64,000 nt of DNA from contig JAZRLP010000023.1 of assembly GCA_045646905.1 (NCBI GenBank), forward strand, positions 1 through 64,000. The letters are read 5' to 3'. This document shows, piece after piece, positions 36,729-46,526 of this stretch (the first letter of the stretch is position 1; every line of letters starts with the position of its first letter). Origin of the DNA: RGIG4079 sp045646905. Lineage in GTDB: Bacteria; Bacteroidota; Bacteroidia; Bacteroidales; Muribaculaceae. The translations under genes and the position numbers were made by a program. The notes beneath the pieces are model-generated. The model made no database searches. It was not told the origin of the DNA and saw only the letters and a program-made list of their open reading frames with translations.

Positions 36729-38103
36729 TTATCGTTGGCGATTGTTTTTACCATTGACTGCATTGTTGTGGATTACAATTGCAACAATGGTGGCAATCCA
36801 ATATGACCGGGAAAAGGCCTATCGCAGCGACATTGCTCGACAACAATTAGAATTCATCAACAACCGCATTGTTTTTGCCTATGAACGAGGTGGAAACATC
36901 AAGCCATTTATGGAGTTTGTAAAAGAATATTTTGAGCAATCGGTTTATGATGAAGTGAGAGTTTCGGTATATAATACCGCAAACAACCAACTCATTTCGG
37001 CCATTGGCGAGCCCATTAAATATAATAAGTCAGATGCCGACAAACGGCCCAACTTTTTTTATGCCGAACAACGAAGCAAGGACAATTCATTGGTGGTCTA
37101 TACGGCAATGCCTTATACCATTAGCCTCACCGAAGCATTAGCTCCCGACTCAACTATGTGGATAATCATACTCATATTTGCTATAACAATCACGATTATA
37201 GCATATATTTCCACATCCTATTTAAGCAAAAATGTAAAACTTCTTCATAAGTTTGCCAAGCAAGCCGCTACCGAAACCTCGCTCGATGCCAGTTATCGTT
37301 TCCCTAAAGACGAATTGGGGGAAGTGTCGCAACAAATTGTTTCTCTATTCAATAGCAAACTGCAAGCCGTAGAAGACAGCGAGCGTGAGCATAAAATTGC
37401 ACTTGACGCCATTAAAGAGAAGAGCCGCATAAAACGCGAATTGACCAACAACATCAACCACGAGATTAAAACTCCTGTGGGCATCATTAAAGGATATATC
37501 GACACCATTGCCGAAGATGCCGAAATGCCCGAACGAACTCGTATGCATTTCATCACAAAAACTCAAGAGCAAATTACTCGATTATGCAACCTACTCAACG
37601 ACATCTCAATGATTACTCGCCTCAACGAAGCAGCGTCAACAATTCCCATTGAGCAACTCAATTTCCACGATTTAATAAATACAATAGCCAATGACGCGAA
37701 AGAGTCGGGCATATTAAAAGAGATGGCATTTACATTTGACATTCCACTCAAATGCATCGTAAACGGCAATGCATCATTATTAGGTAGTGCTATTCTCAAC
37801 CTCATAAAAAACTCGGTAGCATATTCAAAGGGGACAATGATGCGCCTTGAAAAAATAGGAGAAAACGACAAATTATACACCTTCATTTTTTATGACAATG
37901 GCACAGGTGTTGATGAAGAACACCTACCCTATCTTTTCGACCGCTTCTATCGCATTGATGCTGGGCGTTCGCGCAAAGTAGGTGGCACAGGATTAGGACT
38001 GCCTATCGTAAAAAACACCATTCGCACATTTGGTGGCAAAATCTCCGTCAGCAATCGACATCAAGGAGGCCTTGAATTTAGATTTACATTACCCATAGCC
38101 TAA
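36706..38103 (+). CDS. Sensor histidine kinase
   Basis: The ATG at 36706 gives 465 residues and sets the first membrane helix (about 12-32) right after a basic start. A periplasmic sensor of about 115 residues follows, then a second helix (about 152-173), a HAMP-like linker, HisKA with His252 in NNINHEIKTPVGIIKGYI, and an HATPase_c domain with N-box NLIKNSVAYSKG, DNGTGVDEE and SRKVGGTGLGLPIVKNT. It is a PhoR-like kinase in the inner membrane for the regulator encoded just upstream. The signal is unknown. Confidence 0.94.
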   Translation: MGSKKQISYRWRLFLPLTALLWITIATMVAIQYDREKAYRSDIARQQLEFINNRIVFAYERGGNIKPFMEFVKEYFEQSVYDEVRVSVYNTANNQLISAIGEPIKYNKSDADKRPNFFYAEQRSKDNSLVVYTAMPYTISLTEALAPDSTMWIIILIFAITITIIAYISTSYLSKNVKLLHKFAKQAATETSLDASYRFPKDELGEVSQQIVSLFNSKLQAVEDSEREHKIALDAIKEKSRIKRELTNNINHEIKTPVGIIKGYIDTIAEDAEMPERTRMHFITKTQEQITRLCNLLNDISMITRLNEAASTIPIEQLNFHDLINTIANDAKESGILKEMAFTFDIPLKCIVNGNASLLGSAILNLIKNSVAYSKGTMMRLEKIGENDKLYTFIFYDNGTGVDEEHLPYLFDRFYRIDAGRSRKVGGTGLGLPIVKNTIRTFGGKISVSNRHQGGLEFRFTLPIA

Positions 38104-38126
38104 ACGCATACAACGGCTATATATAC

Positions 38127-38158
38127 AAAAATAGCGATGCTCAACACATCGCTATTTT
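38127..38158. terminator. Bidirectional terminator between the kinase and the capsule operon
   Basis: AAAATAGCGATG and CATCGCTATTTT form a perfect 12-bp stem around CTCAACA with A/T flanks on both sides. It lies between converging genes and can serve both strands. Confidence 0.82.
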
Positions 38159-38179
38159 CATTAAATATAATTAACTATT

Positions 38180-39247
38180 TCAATATTCATCAATTGTTTG
38201 CTTGGCCACACTTTCCCAATTATAATCAGCCAAATCATACTCGCATGCTTGTTGTGTTTGATACATTTGCGCAATGCGCTCGGTCAAACTATCAACATCA
38301 CATTTTTTAGCATAACACTCTCGGGGCAACTCCACTAGATGAGTGGCAGGAATATCCGAAACAACCATATGCAATCCATAATTCATTGCTTCAAGCATTA
38401 CCAAGGGGAATCCCTCATTCTCAGATGACAAAACAAACAAGCGAGCATGGCTATAAAGTTGGCGCAAATTTTCGCCACCTACAAAGCCTGCAAAGATTAC
38501 TTTATTATTAACATCAAGCGATTTTAGGTGTTCAAAATAAGAACCCCCATGATCGGCAGCACCTGCAATTACCAATTGCTTTACCGAGTCAAGTCTATTT
38601 ACTGCCTCAACAAGATATTCAAATCCTTTTTCGGGAGTGAGACGCCCAACTCCAAGCACATATTCACCTTTTATAGCACCTATTTTCCCCAAAAAATCGG
38701 CATTTTCGCATCGTGTAACAGCGTCTATACCATTGGGGATATATACGGCTTTCTTTTGAATCGACTCGGGCGCTTTAGCCATTTGGAATTTATTCACAAA
38801 AATTATCTTATTGGCAAATCCAAATGACAAGGACTCACTTATGCGTAGTATCATCTTGGCCACTGCACCCCACTTTTTATGTTCATAATTGGGACTATGA
38901 TAGGTAATCACCACCTTGAACCCAAACATTCGCAACAATGGAGTAAACATTCCTGGCCCAATGTTATGAATATGTACTACATCAACGCGATGGAATAAGA
39001 GGTGCATACAACACAAAAAAGTATGAAACACAGCCTCAAAGCCCTTGACGCGAGTTGATGGAAGATCAACAAATGAGATACGCGAATATTGTGCCGACTT
39101 AGATAACGACGACAAGTAAGGACGACGGCGATACACCTTTATCGCATCAATAGCAACTCCAAAACGAGTATATAAGCACTCACAGTGACGTTCCACGCCA
39201 CCTTGAATGTCAGGAAATCCTCTTGTGCCTATTACTGCTATTCTCAT
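38180..39247 (-). CDS. Glycosyltransferase family 4 (DUF1972-type N-terminus)
   Basis: This 355-residue protein starts MRIAVIGTRGFPDIQGGVER, the signature of the DUF1972 subgroup of GT4 enzymes (rhamnosyl- and related transferases). The GT-B C-terminal half shows YVLGVGRLTPEKGFEYLVEA, KVIFAGFVGGENLRQLYSHA and the retaining-enzyme acid motif SSENEGFPLVMLEAMNYG. It is the last gene of the capsule operon and overlaps the previous one by 4 bases. It adds a sugar to the repeat unit at the inner face of the membrane; donor and acceptor are unknown. Confidence 0.92.
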   Translation of the reverse strand: MRIAVIGTRGFPDIQGGVERHCECLYTRFGVAIDAIKVYRRRPYLSSLSKSAQYSRISFVDLPSTRVKGFEAVFHTFLCCMHLLFHRVDVVHIHNIGPGMFTPLLRMFGFKVVITYHSPNYEHKKWGAVAKMILRISESLSFGFANKIIFVNKFQMAKAPESIQKKAVYIPNGIDAVTRCENADFLGKIGAIKGEYVLGVGRLTPEKGFEYLVEAVNRLDSVKQLVIAGAADHGGSYFEHLKSLDVNNKVIFAGFVGGENLRQLYSHARLFVLSSENEGFPLVMLEAMNYGLHMVVSDIPATHLVELPRECYAKKCDVDSLTERIAQMYQTQQACEYDLADYNWESVAKQTIDEY

Positions 39248-40440
39248 TTATATAATTCTTTTAATTGTTTATAATGAGTGTCAAACGAGAATCGTTCTTG
39301 CGACTGCTGAGCAATTTGCTTGTAATTATATTTATCTGACTGCATTACACGAGTGATTGCCCGTTGCATATCTTCAACATTGCCCGACTCAAATTTTTCG
39401 CCCCATGCGGGTTCAATCAACTCAGGAACACCTCCAATATCCGCCCCCACAATGGGAATACCGGCACACAAAGCCTCGATAACACTCAACGGATTATTTT
39501 CGTAACATTCCGATGGCAACACAAGGCATTTAGCCGACAATAATATTTCGGCAACCTTCTCTGCCGGTTGATGTCCTAAGAACTCTATATTTTCACATTT
39601 ACCATACTCCGCGATAAATCCGTCATACAGATGCCCACCACCCACAAGTTTGAGTTTGTATGGCAAATCTTTTGCAGCCTTGAGCAGTGTTGCCACGCCT
39701 TTCTCCTCTGATAGGCGACCTACATATACATAATAATCATCGCGCGTGTCAGAAATCTCAACACCTTTTAATTGATCGAGTTTGATAGGGTCAACAAAGT
39801 TACATACAACTTTCAACTTTTCCTCTTTCAATCCGGCTTTAAGCATTTGGCGTTTGATAAACGAACTTGGACAAATGAAATAGTCAACATATTGTTGTAG
39901 TTTTTTCACATTCCACTTTTTAGCCTCAAAATAGGCTAATATACTTGCTGGCAAGTTTTCCTTGAAGCATCGTTCTTTTACCACATTAATCTTTGAGGTA
40001 AAACACTTTTCGCATATTGAGCCTCGATTAAGACAACTATAGGCCGGACATGCCAATTTATAATCATGGAGAGTCCACACTACTTTACAACCAAACTTTT
40101 TAGCGAGTTTCACCACTGCTGGCGACAAGTAGGAATGAACGTTATGAAGGTGAACAATGTCGGGGTTAAATTCTTGCAATGCCTTCTTAAATGACGATTC
40201 TATTCCATGATAGCCCATTGTGCGCATCGCAAATTTAATTTTATCTCCCAGTCCACCCGAGAAATCAACTTGCGAAGCGGTATAGAAATTTTCAGGAGAT
40301 AGATTTTGAGGGTAATCCATTGTAAAAACGCCTACTTCATATCCTCTTTTCTCTAGGTCGTTAGCCATATTTATGGCAACAACCTCGGCTCCACCTCGGG
40401 TATAATAGAATTTACTAACAAGTAATATCTTTTTTTCCAT
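39244..40440 (-). CDS. Glycosyltransferase family 4
   Basis: This 398-residue GT-B enzyme has the N-terminal RGGAEVVAINMANDLEKRGY and IVHLHNVHSYLSP motifs. A cysteine-rich insert (PAYSCLNRGSICEKCF, about residues 132-147) is found in a subgroup of capsule transferases and may bind metal. The C-terminal domain shows YYVYVGRLSEEKGVATLLKA and PSECYENNPLSVIEALCAG. The start codon is directly preceded on the minus strand by a perfect 11-bp hairpin and seven Ts, so its expression may be lower than that of the genes before it in the operon. Confidence 0.92.
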   Translation of the reverse strand: MEKKILLVSKFYYTRGGAEVVAINMANDLEKRGYEVGVFTMDYPQNLSPENFYTASQVDFSGGLGDKIKFAMRTMGYHGIESSFKKALQEFNPDIVHLHNVHSYLSPAVVKLAKKFGCKVVWTLHDYKLACPAYSCLNRGSICEKCFTSKINVVKERCFKENLPASILAYFEAKKWNVKKLQQYVDYFICPSSFIKRQMLKAGLKEEKLKVVCNFVDPIKLDQLKGVEISDTRDDYYVYVGRLSEEKGVATLLKAAKDLPYKLKLVGGGHLYDGFIAEYGKCENIEFLGHQPAEKVAEILLSAKCLVLPSECYENNPLSVIEALCAGIPIVGADIGGVPELIEPAWGEKFESGNVEDMQRAITRVMQSDKYNYKQIAQQSQERFSFDTHYKQLKELYK

Positions 40441-40471
40441 AAAAAAATACGTTTCTTAATAAGAAACGTAT
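40441..40471 (-). terminator. Terminator-like hairpin abutting a start codon inside the capsule operon
   Basis: On the minus strand ATACGTTTCTT pairs perfectly with AAGAAACGTAT around ATT, and a run of seven Ts leads straight into the ATG at 40440. It has the form of an intrinsic terminator. It might also hide or expose the translation start. Confidence 0.65.
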
Positions 40472-40495
40472 ATAATTAACCTTTTATTACATCAA

Positions 40496-41572
40496 TCAAC
40501 ATTTATCTGCCACGAGTTTTTGCATTATTGCGAAAAGCTGATTGTTGACAATATTTGACCACTCGTATTTTTCCATTGATTTTCGTATTTCGGCAGATTT
40601 GAAACCACTTCTATCCATTTTATGATATTGCTCCAACGCCTCACAAAACGATTCGGCATTATCATCACAAATCAACCCATTCATAGGTTCAATCAAAATT
40701 CTATTTTCATATGTGTTGGTAGCGATGCAATACATTCCCGACAGCACATATTCATATATTTTGGTAGAAGGCTGACATTCGTAATATGGGGTCATTGGCA
40801 CATATGCAACCCCAAGATTTGCTTGCATGAAAAATGGCTTCAAATCCTCATAGTTTATACGCCCATAAAATACCACTTTCCCTTCAAGTTGATTTTCTTT
40901 TATCAACGATTTAATTTTCTCCTCTTCATGTTGCATGCCAAAGCCAACAATATCATAATGGAAATCAACCTCAGGATATTTTTTATTAAATAGGATTAAT
41001 CCCTCAATTGTTTTGTCGATATCGCGTTGTTTAAGAGTGCCAACATAGAAAAGTCGCAAATCATCATATTCTTTTTGGTTTTCACAAATCACATCTGCTC
41101 CAAGCGGAATTATATCAAAACTACCACTCTTCAACTTCAATTTCTTCGACAATGACTCCGATAAAATCATTGTATGGCTAAACTTATTAGCCTCTTTTTT
41201 TATCAGCCAATTAAAGAATGAGCGTTTTAATGCGTTTTTATTCACATCACCCGAACGGATATCCATAATTGATGGTGTCGTTCCAAAATACTTAGTCAAC
41301 ATCGAACAACATTTGAAGTAAGAACACAATATCACATCAAATGAATATTCTTGCATTATCTGTTCAAGGCGCTTGCAAAATTCCAATCGCCATTTCACAC
41401 TATTTGGCTCATCGACATAAATAGGCGTAACCAAGTCCAATTCCATTTTTTTCAAATGGTAGTCATTACATAGATAAACTATACGATGACCTTGTGCCGA
41501 TAAATGCTTACAATAATGATAATATCCTGCATTATATCCAAATTGACCTTGATTTATCATCAATATATTCAT
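40496..41572 (-). CDS. Glycosyltransferase (GT4-like)
   Basis: This 358-residue protein begins MNILMINQGQFGYNAGYYHY. The C-terminal half has DLRLFYVGTLKQRDIDKTIE, VDFHYDIVGFG, GKVVFYGRINYEDLKPFFMQ and CQPSTKIYEYVLSGMY, which follow the GT-B fold of the Glycos_transf_1 group; the usual E-x7-E motif is less clear (KIYEYVLSG). It is the second-last of four genes at the 3' end of the capsule operon. It probably adds a sugar to the lipid-linked repeat unit. Confidence 0.82.
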   Translation of the reverse strand: MNILMINQGQFGYNAGYYHYCKHLSAQGHRIVYLCNDYHLKKMELDLVTPIYVDEPNSVKWRLEFCKRLEQIMQEYSFDVILCSYFKCCSMLTKYFGTTPSIMDIRSGDVNKNALKRSFFNWLIKKEANKFSHTMILSESLSKKLKLKSGSFDIIPLGADVICENQKEYDDLRLFYVGTLKQRDIDKTIEGLILFNKKYPEVDFHYDIVGFGMQHEEEKIKSLIKENQLEGKVVFYGRINYEDLKPFFMQANLGVAYVPMTPYYECQPSTKIYEYVLSGMYCIATNTYENRILIEPMNGLICDDNAESFCEALEQYHKMDRSGFKSAEIRKSMEKYEWSNIVNNQLFAIMQKLVADKC

Positions 41573-41579
41573 CTATATC

Positions 41580-42797
41580 CTATTTTAGCAACGATTCCAC
41601 ATTTATTGAATACAACCTGCGCTTGCCATCATGTCCCGATTCGAAATATACATGAGTGCCTTGCATATTCCATTTTGGATGCAGGTCAATTCGCCCCGGT
41701 CCTTTATATTTCAAAGGTTGATAGAAACGACCAAGACAAATGAGTTTATCAGTTTTAATATTGTAAAGATACAATCGCGACATCGCATCATGACCGGGAT
41801 AACTATCAGTTACCATCCACTCCCCTTGATTGATTGTTGATGGGTGACCATCGGTTACTGGGAGTTTTTTTGACAACAATTTGCGGTTATCGGTTTTATC
41901 CTCAAACATCACATAAGCATCTCCTGTTTCGGGAGTGTGGCAAAATGAGACTATCCAGTTATTATCAACCCAATATGAGTGAGAAGTCATTTTGTCGCCA
42001 TTGAGAATATACATATCCGAGCCATCGGCATTAGCTGTTATCAAACGCATATAACGTCCCTTAGGGCCTACCCAACGATGTAGGAACATAAAGCGTTTTC
42101 CGTCGGGCGAAATATCTATATGGTTAACCTTATGTCGAGCTCCCTCCATAGTTTCGGCGGGCTTAAGATCGATTAATTGCTGCAAAGTAATAATCAATTT
42201 CACCTCTTTTGTTGCCACATCAACATGCCATATACCATCGGCATCATTCATAGGCATCTCAAGATTTTTATGGCAAAAATATCCATAATCGGGTCGCATT
42301 ACTGCCAAACGATCAAAATTTAGCGACAACGCATAATCTTCTTGTTTTGAAAGAGCATAGATAGGCATAGGCAACACATCTTTTTCCTCCTTTGCATCGG
42401 CATCATATACCACAGCCTCATATTTATCGGTCAATTGATTATAGCGATTATAATAAGCTCGATTAGGGTGAGAATACCCCCATTGCGACATACATCCTTG
42501 TTGCAAGTTGTATGCCATAGTTTCACCAATTTCGTGCTCGCCTTTGGCATCACGATAATATAGCGACACTCTATCTTTTCCTTTAGGCACACAATAAAGC
42601 ACCTGTCCCTTGTCATTCTCGGGCGAAACATTATAGTACCCAAAATATGACATAGAAAAATCAGAAACAGGCTTCAAGTCTATCTCTTGCGACACTACGT
42701 CTGCCGAAGTATAAAATCCGTGCTTTATATACCTCATATATAGATATCGAGTATAAACATATGGTGGTCGCAAAATTGCTTTTACTATTTTTTTCAT
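41580..42797 (-). CDS. Predicted beta-propeller protein of the capsule operon, unknown function
   Basis: This 405-residue protein has a basic N-terminus (MKKIVKAILRPPYVYTRYLY) and a body with WD40/TolB-like repeats: VNHIDISPDGKRFMFLHRWV, YMRLITANADGSDMYIL, EWMVTDSYPGHDAMSRLYLY, and LHPKWNMQGTHVYFES-like sequence near the end. It resembles the fold of oligogalacturonate lyases, but I cannot identify catalytic residues. Similar genes occur in polysaccharide clusters of Bacteroidales. It lacks a signal peptide, so the protein is probably cytoplasmic or membrane-associated. It overlaps wzx by 4 bases, which ties it to polymer synthesis. Confidence 0.7.
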   Translation of the reverse strand: MKKIVKAILRPPYVYTRYLYMRYIKHGFYTSADVVSQEIDLKPVSDFSMSYFGYYNVSPENDKGQVLYCVPKGKDRVSLYYRDAKGEHEIGETMAYNLQQGCMSQWGYSHPNRAYYNRYNQLTDKYEAVVYDADAKEEKDVLPMPIYALSKQEDYALSLNFDRLAVMRPDYGYFCHKNLEMPMNDADGIWHVDVATKEVKLIITLQQLIDLKPAETMEGARHKVNHIDISPDGKRFMFLHRWVGPKGRYMRLITANADGSDMYILNGDKMTSHSYWVDNNWIVSFCHTPETGDAYVMFEDKTDNRKLLSKKLPVTDGHPSTINQGEWMVTDSYPGHDAMSRLYLYNIKTDKLICLGRFYQPLKYKGPGRIDLHPKWNMQGTHVYFESGHDGKRRLYSINVESLLK

Positions 42798-44248
42798 TTC
42801 TTTAATTTTGACTTTAGTTCGGCAACTAGGTAATTAAACACTTCAACCTTGGTTATTTTCATTACACCTATATACACAACGGCAAAACATATCGCTTGTG
42901 CAACAAGCAGTAACAAATAATGCATATTTATAAATACTAGCAAATAAGTCACTACTGAAGCTACTGCTGTCACCATTAAGTTTGGCAATAAATCTTTAGC
43001 TTGGCTTAATATTCCATATCCCGTATATTTACCTGTAAAATAGCCATTCAAGAAAAATTCTATAAATGAATTTATTGCCAATGCCCACATTATACTAATA
43101 GCTCCATAACCCATATAAATGAAAGCCATGATTAAACCTAATCCAAGAACTTTCTTTATTATTTCGAGATATAATACTATACCACTCTTACCAACAGCCT
43201 TAATGGCATTTATATTGGTATTATGAATTACCAATAGAAAACCAAATCCACCACACAACCATTGAAAATAAGGCACAGATGGAATCCATTGTTCTCCAAA
43301 TAGCAATCTAAAGATTGGCTCTGCCATAATCACAAGACACATCATCAATGGGAAGTTCAAAAAAGTCAAGATTTTCACACTTCGACTCAATCCACGTTTT
43401 AGCTGTTCTTTATCTTCTTGCAACTTTGAGAATATTGGAAATGTCACTTGATTTACTATCGTCATAATTGATGTCACAGGCACATCTTGCAAATGTTTTG
43501 CTTGCGAATAATACCCAACTTCGGCTTTTGAAAAGTATTTGCCAAATATCAATACCAACAAATTGCGATATGCCTCGCTTAGCAAATTGGCAAGTAATAA
43601 TTTTGAGCCATAGCGAAACAACGTGTTAAACGATGTTTTGCTAAAAGTGAGAATGGGTCGCCACGATGACAATATCCACAAAAGCACACTTTTAACCACA
43701 CTATTTACCACATATTGCACCACCAAACTCCATACTCCCATTCCATAAACAGCCGCAACAATAGCGATTACCGATGACAACAATGCGGCTCCCACTTTTA
43801 CGATGGTGATTTTCTTGAAATCAACCTCTTTCATCAAGAGATTATTCTGCACCGCGCCAAAAGCATCAATTACCACAACTGCGCCAAGCACTTTTATAAG
43901 TTGAGCCAACATCGGCTCATTATAAAATGAAGCTATCGCATCAGCCCCAAAATATAATGCGGCATAACACACCACCGCCACTGCCAAATTAGTGTAAAAG
44001 ACGGTAGAGCAATCAACAGTAGTAATTTTTTGTCGCTGAATTAAAGCATTTCCAAGACCTCCGTCAATCAACATTTGAGAAATCATCACAAACGCCATCA
44101 AAATACCCACAAGACCAAAATCATCGGGCGTGAGTATTCGCGCCAATACTATATTGGCTGTAAATAGAATCAATAATGAGCCAAAGCGCTCACAAAAGCT
44201 CCAGAATATACCTTTGACGGCCTTCTGCTTTATATTTTCTTGCGACAT
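42794..44248 (-). CDS. wzx: Wzx-type lipopolysaccharide/capsule flippase
   Basis: This 484-residue membrane protein of the MOP/polysaccharide-transport superfamily has 12-14 predicted helices. The N-terminus has AVKGIFWSFCERFGSLLIL and ARILTPDDFGLVGILMAFVM, the usual start of the RfbX/TuaB/Wzx_C group; KAEVGYYSQAKHLQDVPV near residue 250 is also typical. It flips undecaprenyl-linked repeat units across the inner membrane for polymerisation by Wzy. It lies between the nucleotide-sugar dehydrogenase and the propeller gene. Confidence 0.93.
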   Translation of the reverse strand: MSQENIKQKAVKGIFWSFCERFGSLLILFTANIVLARILTPDDFGLVGILMAFVMISQMLIDGGLGNALIQRQKITTVDCSTVFYTNLAVAVVCYAALYFGADAIASFYNEPMLAQLIKVLGAVVVIDAFGAVQNNLLMKEVDFKKITIVKVGAALLSSVIAIVAAVYGMGVWSLVVQYVVNSVVKSVLLWILSSWRPILTFSKTSFNTLFRYGSKLLLANLLSEAYRNLLVLIFGKYFSKAEVGYYSQAKHLQDVPVTSIMTIVNQVTFPIFSKLQEDKEQLKRGLSRSVKILTFLNFPLMMCLVIMAEPIFRLLFGEQWIPSVPYFQWLCGGFGFLLVIHNTNINAIKAVGKSGIVLYLEIIKKVLGLGLIMAFIYMGYGAISIMWALAINSFIEFFLNGYFTGKYTGYGILSQAKDLLPNLMVTAVASVVTYLLVFINMHYLLLLVAQAICFAVVYIGVMKITKVEVFNYLVAELKSKLKK

Positions 44249-44262
44249 TTCGTTTTCTTTAA

Positions 44263-45531
44263 TTAAAGTTTGCCATCGGCATTTCCATCAAGCATCCACT
44301 TCACATCGTAAACAACGCTATTTTCATTCAACAACGATTTTACGTTGAGTGATTTGAATTCATTGTGAGCTACAGCAACTATAGCTGCATCATATTTTTC
44401 ACCAGCAGGCAATTCATTGTGAATTTCCACGCCATATTCATGTTGCGCAACGGCTGCATTTGCCCATGGGTCATATACCATAATATCAATGTTATATTCC
44501 TTTAGAGCATTGTAAATATCAACAACCTTTGTATTGCGCACATCTGGACAATTTTCTTTAAATGTAAAGCCCAATAAAGCTATGCGACTGCCATTTACTT
44601 GAATGCCCTTCTTTATCATCAATTTTACAACTTGCGAAGCCACATATTGGCCCATGCTATCATTCATGCGACGACCGGCAAGAATAATTTCGGGGTTGTA
44701 GCCATAGCGTTGAGCACACATTGCCAAATAGTATGGGTCTACACCTATACAGTGTCCCCCAACTAATCCAGGGCGGAATGGCAAGAAATTCCATTTTGTT
44801 CCTGCAGCCTCAAGTACTGCTTGGGTATCAATACCCATAAGGTTGAAAATCTTTGCCAATTCGTTTACGAATGCAATATTTATATCACGTTGAGAATTTT
44901 CAATAACTTTTGCTGCTTCGGCTACTTTAATTGTAGGAGCAAGATGTGTTCCTGCGGTGATTACCGATGAATATACCTCATCAACAATCTTACCAATCTC
45001 AGGAGTTGAGCCCGATGTTACTTTTTTAATTTTTTCAACTGTGTGAAGTTTATCTCCTGGATTAATACGCTCGGGCGAATAACCTGCGTAGAAATCAACA
45101 TTATATTTCAATCCCGATACACGTTCTACCACTGGGAGACACTCATCTTCTGTTACTCCAGGATAAACAGTTGATTCATAAACCACGATATCGTCTTTAG
45201 CAATAACCTTGCCCACTGTTTCACTTGCACCATAAAGAGGAGTCAAGTCGGGGTTGTTGTCACGATCCACAGGAGTGGGCACAGCTACTACATAGAAATT
45301 ACAATCGCGAATATCCTCTACATCGGCGGTACATTTAAATCCATTTGCTATTGCACTTTGCAACAAATCGTCAGCAACTTCAAGAGTTGCATCGTGACCG
45401 TGCATCAACGCCTCTACACGAGCCTTATTCATATCAAAGCCCACTGTTTTATATTTTGTTGAGAATAGTCGAGCCAAAGGCAATCCTACATACCCAAGTC
45501 CTATTACTGCAATTTTAATTTCTTTATTCAT
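44263..45531 (-). CDS. UDP-N-acetylhexosamine 6-dehydrogenase (TviB/WbpO-like)
   Basis: This 422-residue NAD-dependent nucleotide-sugar dehydrogenase has the Rossmann motif IAVIGLGYVGLPLARLFS at residues 7-24, the mid-domain helix with KVIENSQRDINIAFVNELA, the catalytic Cys in VGGHCIGVDPYYLA and a C-terminal UDP-binding domain (RIALLGFTFKENCPDVRNTK). The length and motifs fit the TviB/WbpO group that makes UDP-GalNAcA or UDP-GlcNAcA. The epimerase 13 bases upstream would supply or convert its substrate, so the polymer probably contains a hexosaminuronic acid. Confidence 0.9.
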   Translation of the reverse strand: MNKEIKIAVIGLGYVGLPLARLFSTKYKTVGFDMNKARVEALMHGHDATLEVADDLLQSAIANGFKCTADVEDIRDCNFYVVAVPTPVDRDNNPDLTPLYGASETVGKVIAKDDIVVYESTVYPGVTEDECLPVVERVSGLKYNVDFYAGYSPERINPGDKLHTVEKIKKVTSGSTPEIGKIVDEVYSSVITAGTHLAPTIKVAEAAKVIENSQRDINIAFVNELAKIFNLMGIDTQAVLEAAGTKWNFLPFRPGLVGGHCIGVDPYYLAMCAQRYGYNPEIILAGRRMNDSMGQYVASQVVKLMIKKGIQVNGSRIALLGFTFKENCPDVRNTKVVDIYNALKEYNIDIMVYDPWANAAVAQHEYGVEIHNELPAGEKYDAAIVAVAHNEFKSLNVKSLLNENSVVYDVKWMLDGNADGKL

Positions 45532-45544
45532 ATCTATTGATTTT

Positions 45545-46522
45545 TTATTTTAAATTTTTCCAATACCAGCCACACGCCTCTTTCAATCCTTGTTTCATGC
45601 TAAATTGTGGGTCATAACCCAACAAGCGTTTTGCTTTATCAACACTCGCAAGTGAATGAGGGATATCTCCCACGCGATTTGGACCGTGAGTAGGTATCAC
45701 ATTTGCTATTTCAACATCATATTCCGACAAGTATTCTTTTAAATATCCTACCAATTGGTTCAAGGTAGTGCGTTCACCATACGCCGTATTATATATCTGA
45801 TTAACAGCCTCACTACCAGCCTCGGCTTGAAGCGCAAGGTCATTCATCTGTATCACATTGTCGATATATGTAAAGTCACGGCTATACTCACCATCTCCGT
45901 TTATATTTGGTGCTTCATGAGCCATAAACTTCTTCACAAACAATGGAATAACTGCAGCATAAGCGCCATTAGGGTCTTGACGACGACCAAACACGTTGAA
46001 ATAGCGCAAACCTATGAATTCAAGGCCATAAGTGCGAGCAAATACATCGGCATACAACTCGTTAACATATTTAGTGATTGCATAAGGAGAAAGCGGGCGA
46101 CCTATAACCTCCTCAACTTTAGGCAACGATTCACTATCGCCATAAGTTGACGAACTAGCAGCAAACACAAATCGTTTCACACCTGCATCACGCGATGCGA
46201 CAAGCATATTTAAAAATCCACCAACATTCACATCATTTGATGTAATAGGATCTTTTACTGAGCGAGGCACCGAGCCCAATGCTGCTTCGTGAAGCACATA
46301 TTCCATACCCTCAATAGCCTTGCGACAATCATCAAGATTGCGAATATCTCCTACAATCAACTTGAACGTATCGGGATATTGTTCAATCAAGGGCAATAGG
46401 TTTTCAATATGTCCTGTTGCAAAGTTATCAAGACACACCACATAGTCACCTTTAGCCAATAGGTATTCGCATAAATTCGAGCCTATAAATCCAGCTCCAC
46501 CTGTTACTAATATCTTGCGCAT
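45545..46522 (-). CDS. UDP-N-acetylglucosamine 4-epimerase (TviC/WbpP-like)
   Basis: This 325-residue extended SDR has ILVTGGAGFIGSNLCEYLL at the N-terminus, ASSSTYGDSESLPK and the catalytic YAITKYVNE (YxxxK). AALGSVPRSVKDPITSNDVN is characteristic of the WbpP/TviC epimerases. It interconverts UDP-GlcNAc and UDP-GalNAc, or their uronic acids. Together with the dehydrogenase beside it, it provides the activated amino-uronic sugar for the capsule. Confidence 0.91.
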   Translation of the reverse strand: MRKILVTGGAGFIGSNLCEYLLAKGDYVVCLDNFATGHIENLLPLIEQYPDTFKLIVGDIRNLDDCRKAIEGMEYVLHEAALGSVPRSVKDPITSNDVNVGGFLNMLVASRDAGVKRFVFAASSSTYGDSESLPKVEEVIGRPLSPYAITKYVNELYADVFARTYGLEFIGLRYFNVFGRRQDPNGAYAAVIPLFVKKFMAHEAPNINGDGEYSRDFTYIDNVIQMNDLALQAEAGSEAVNQIYNTAYGERTTLNQLVGYLKEYLSEYDVEIANVIPTHGPNRVGDIPHSLASVDKAKRLLGYDPQFSMKQGLKEACGWYWKNLK

Positions 46523-46526
46523 AATA

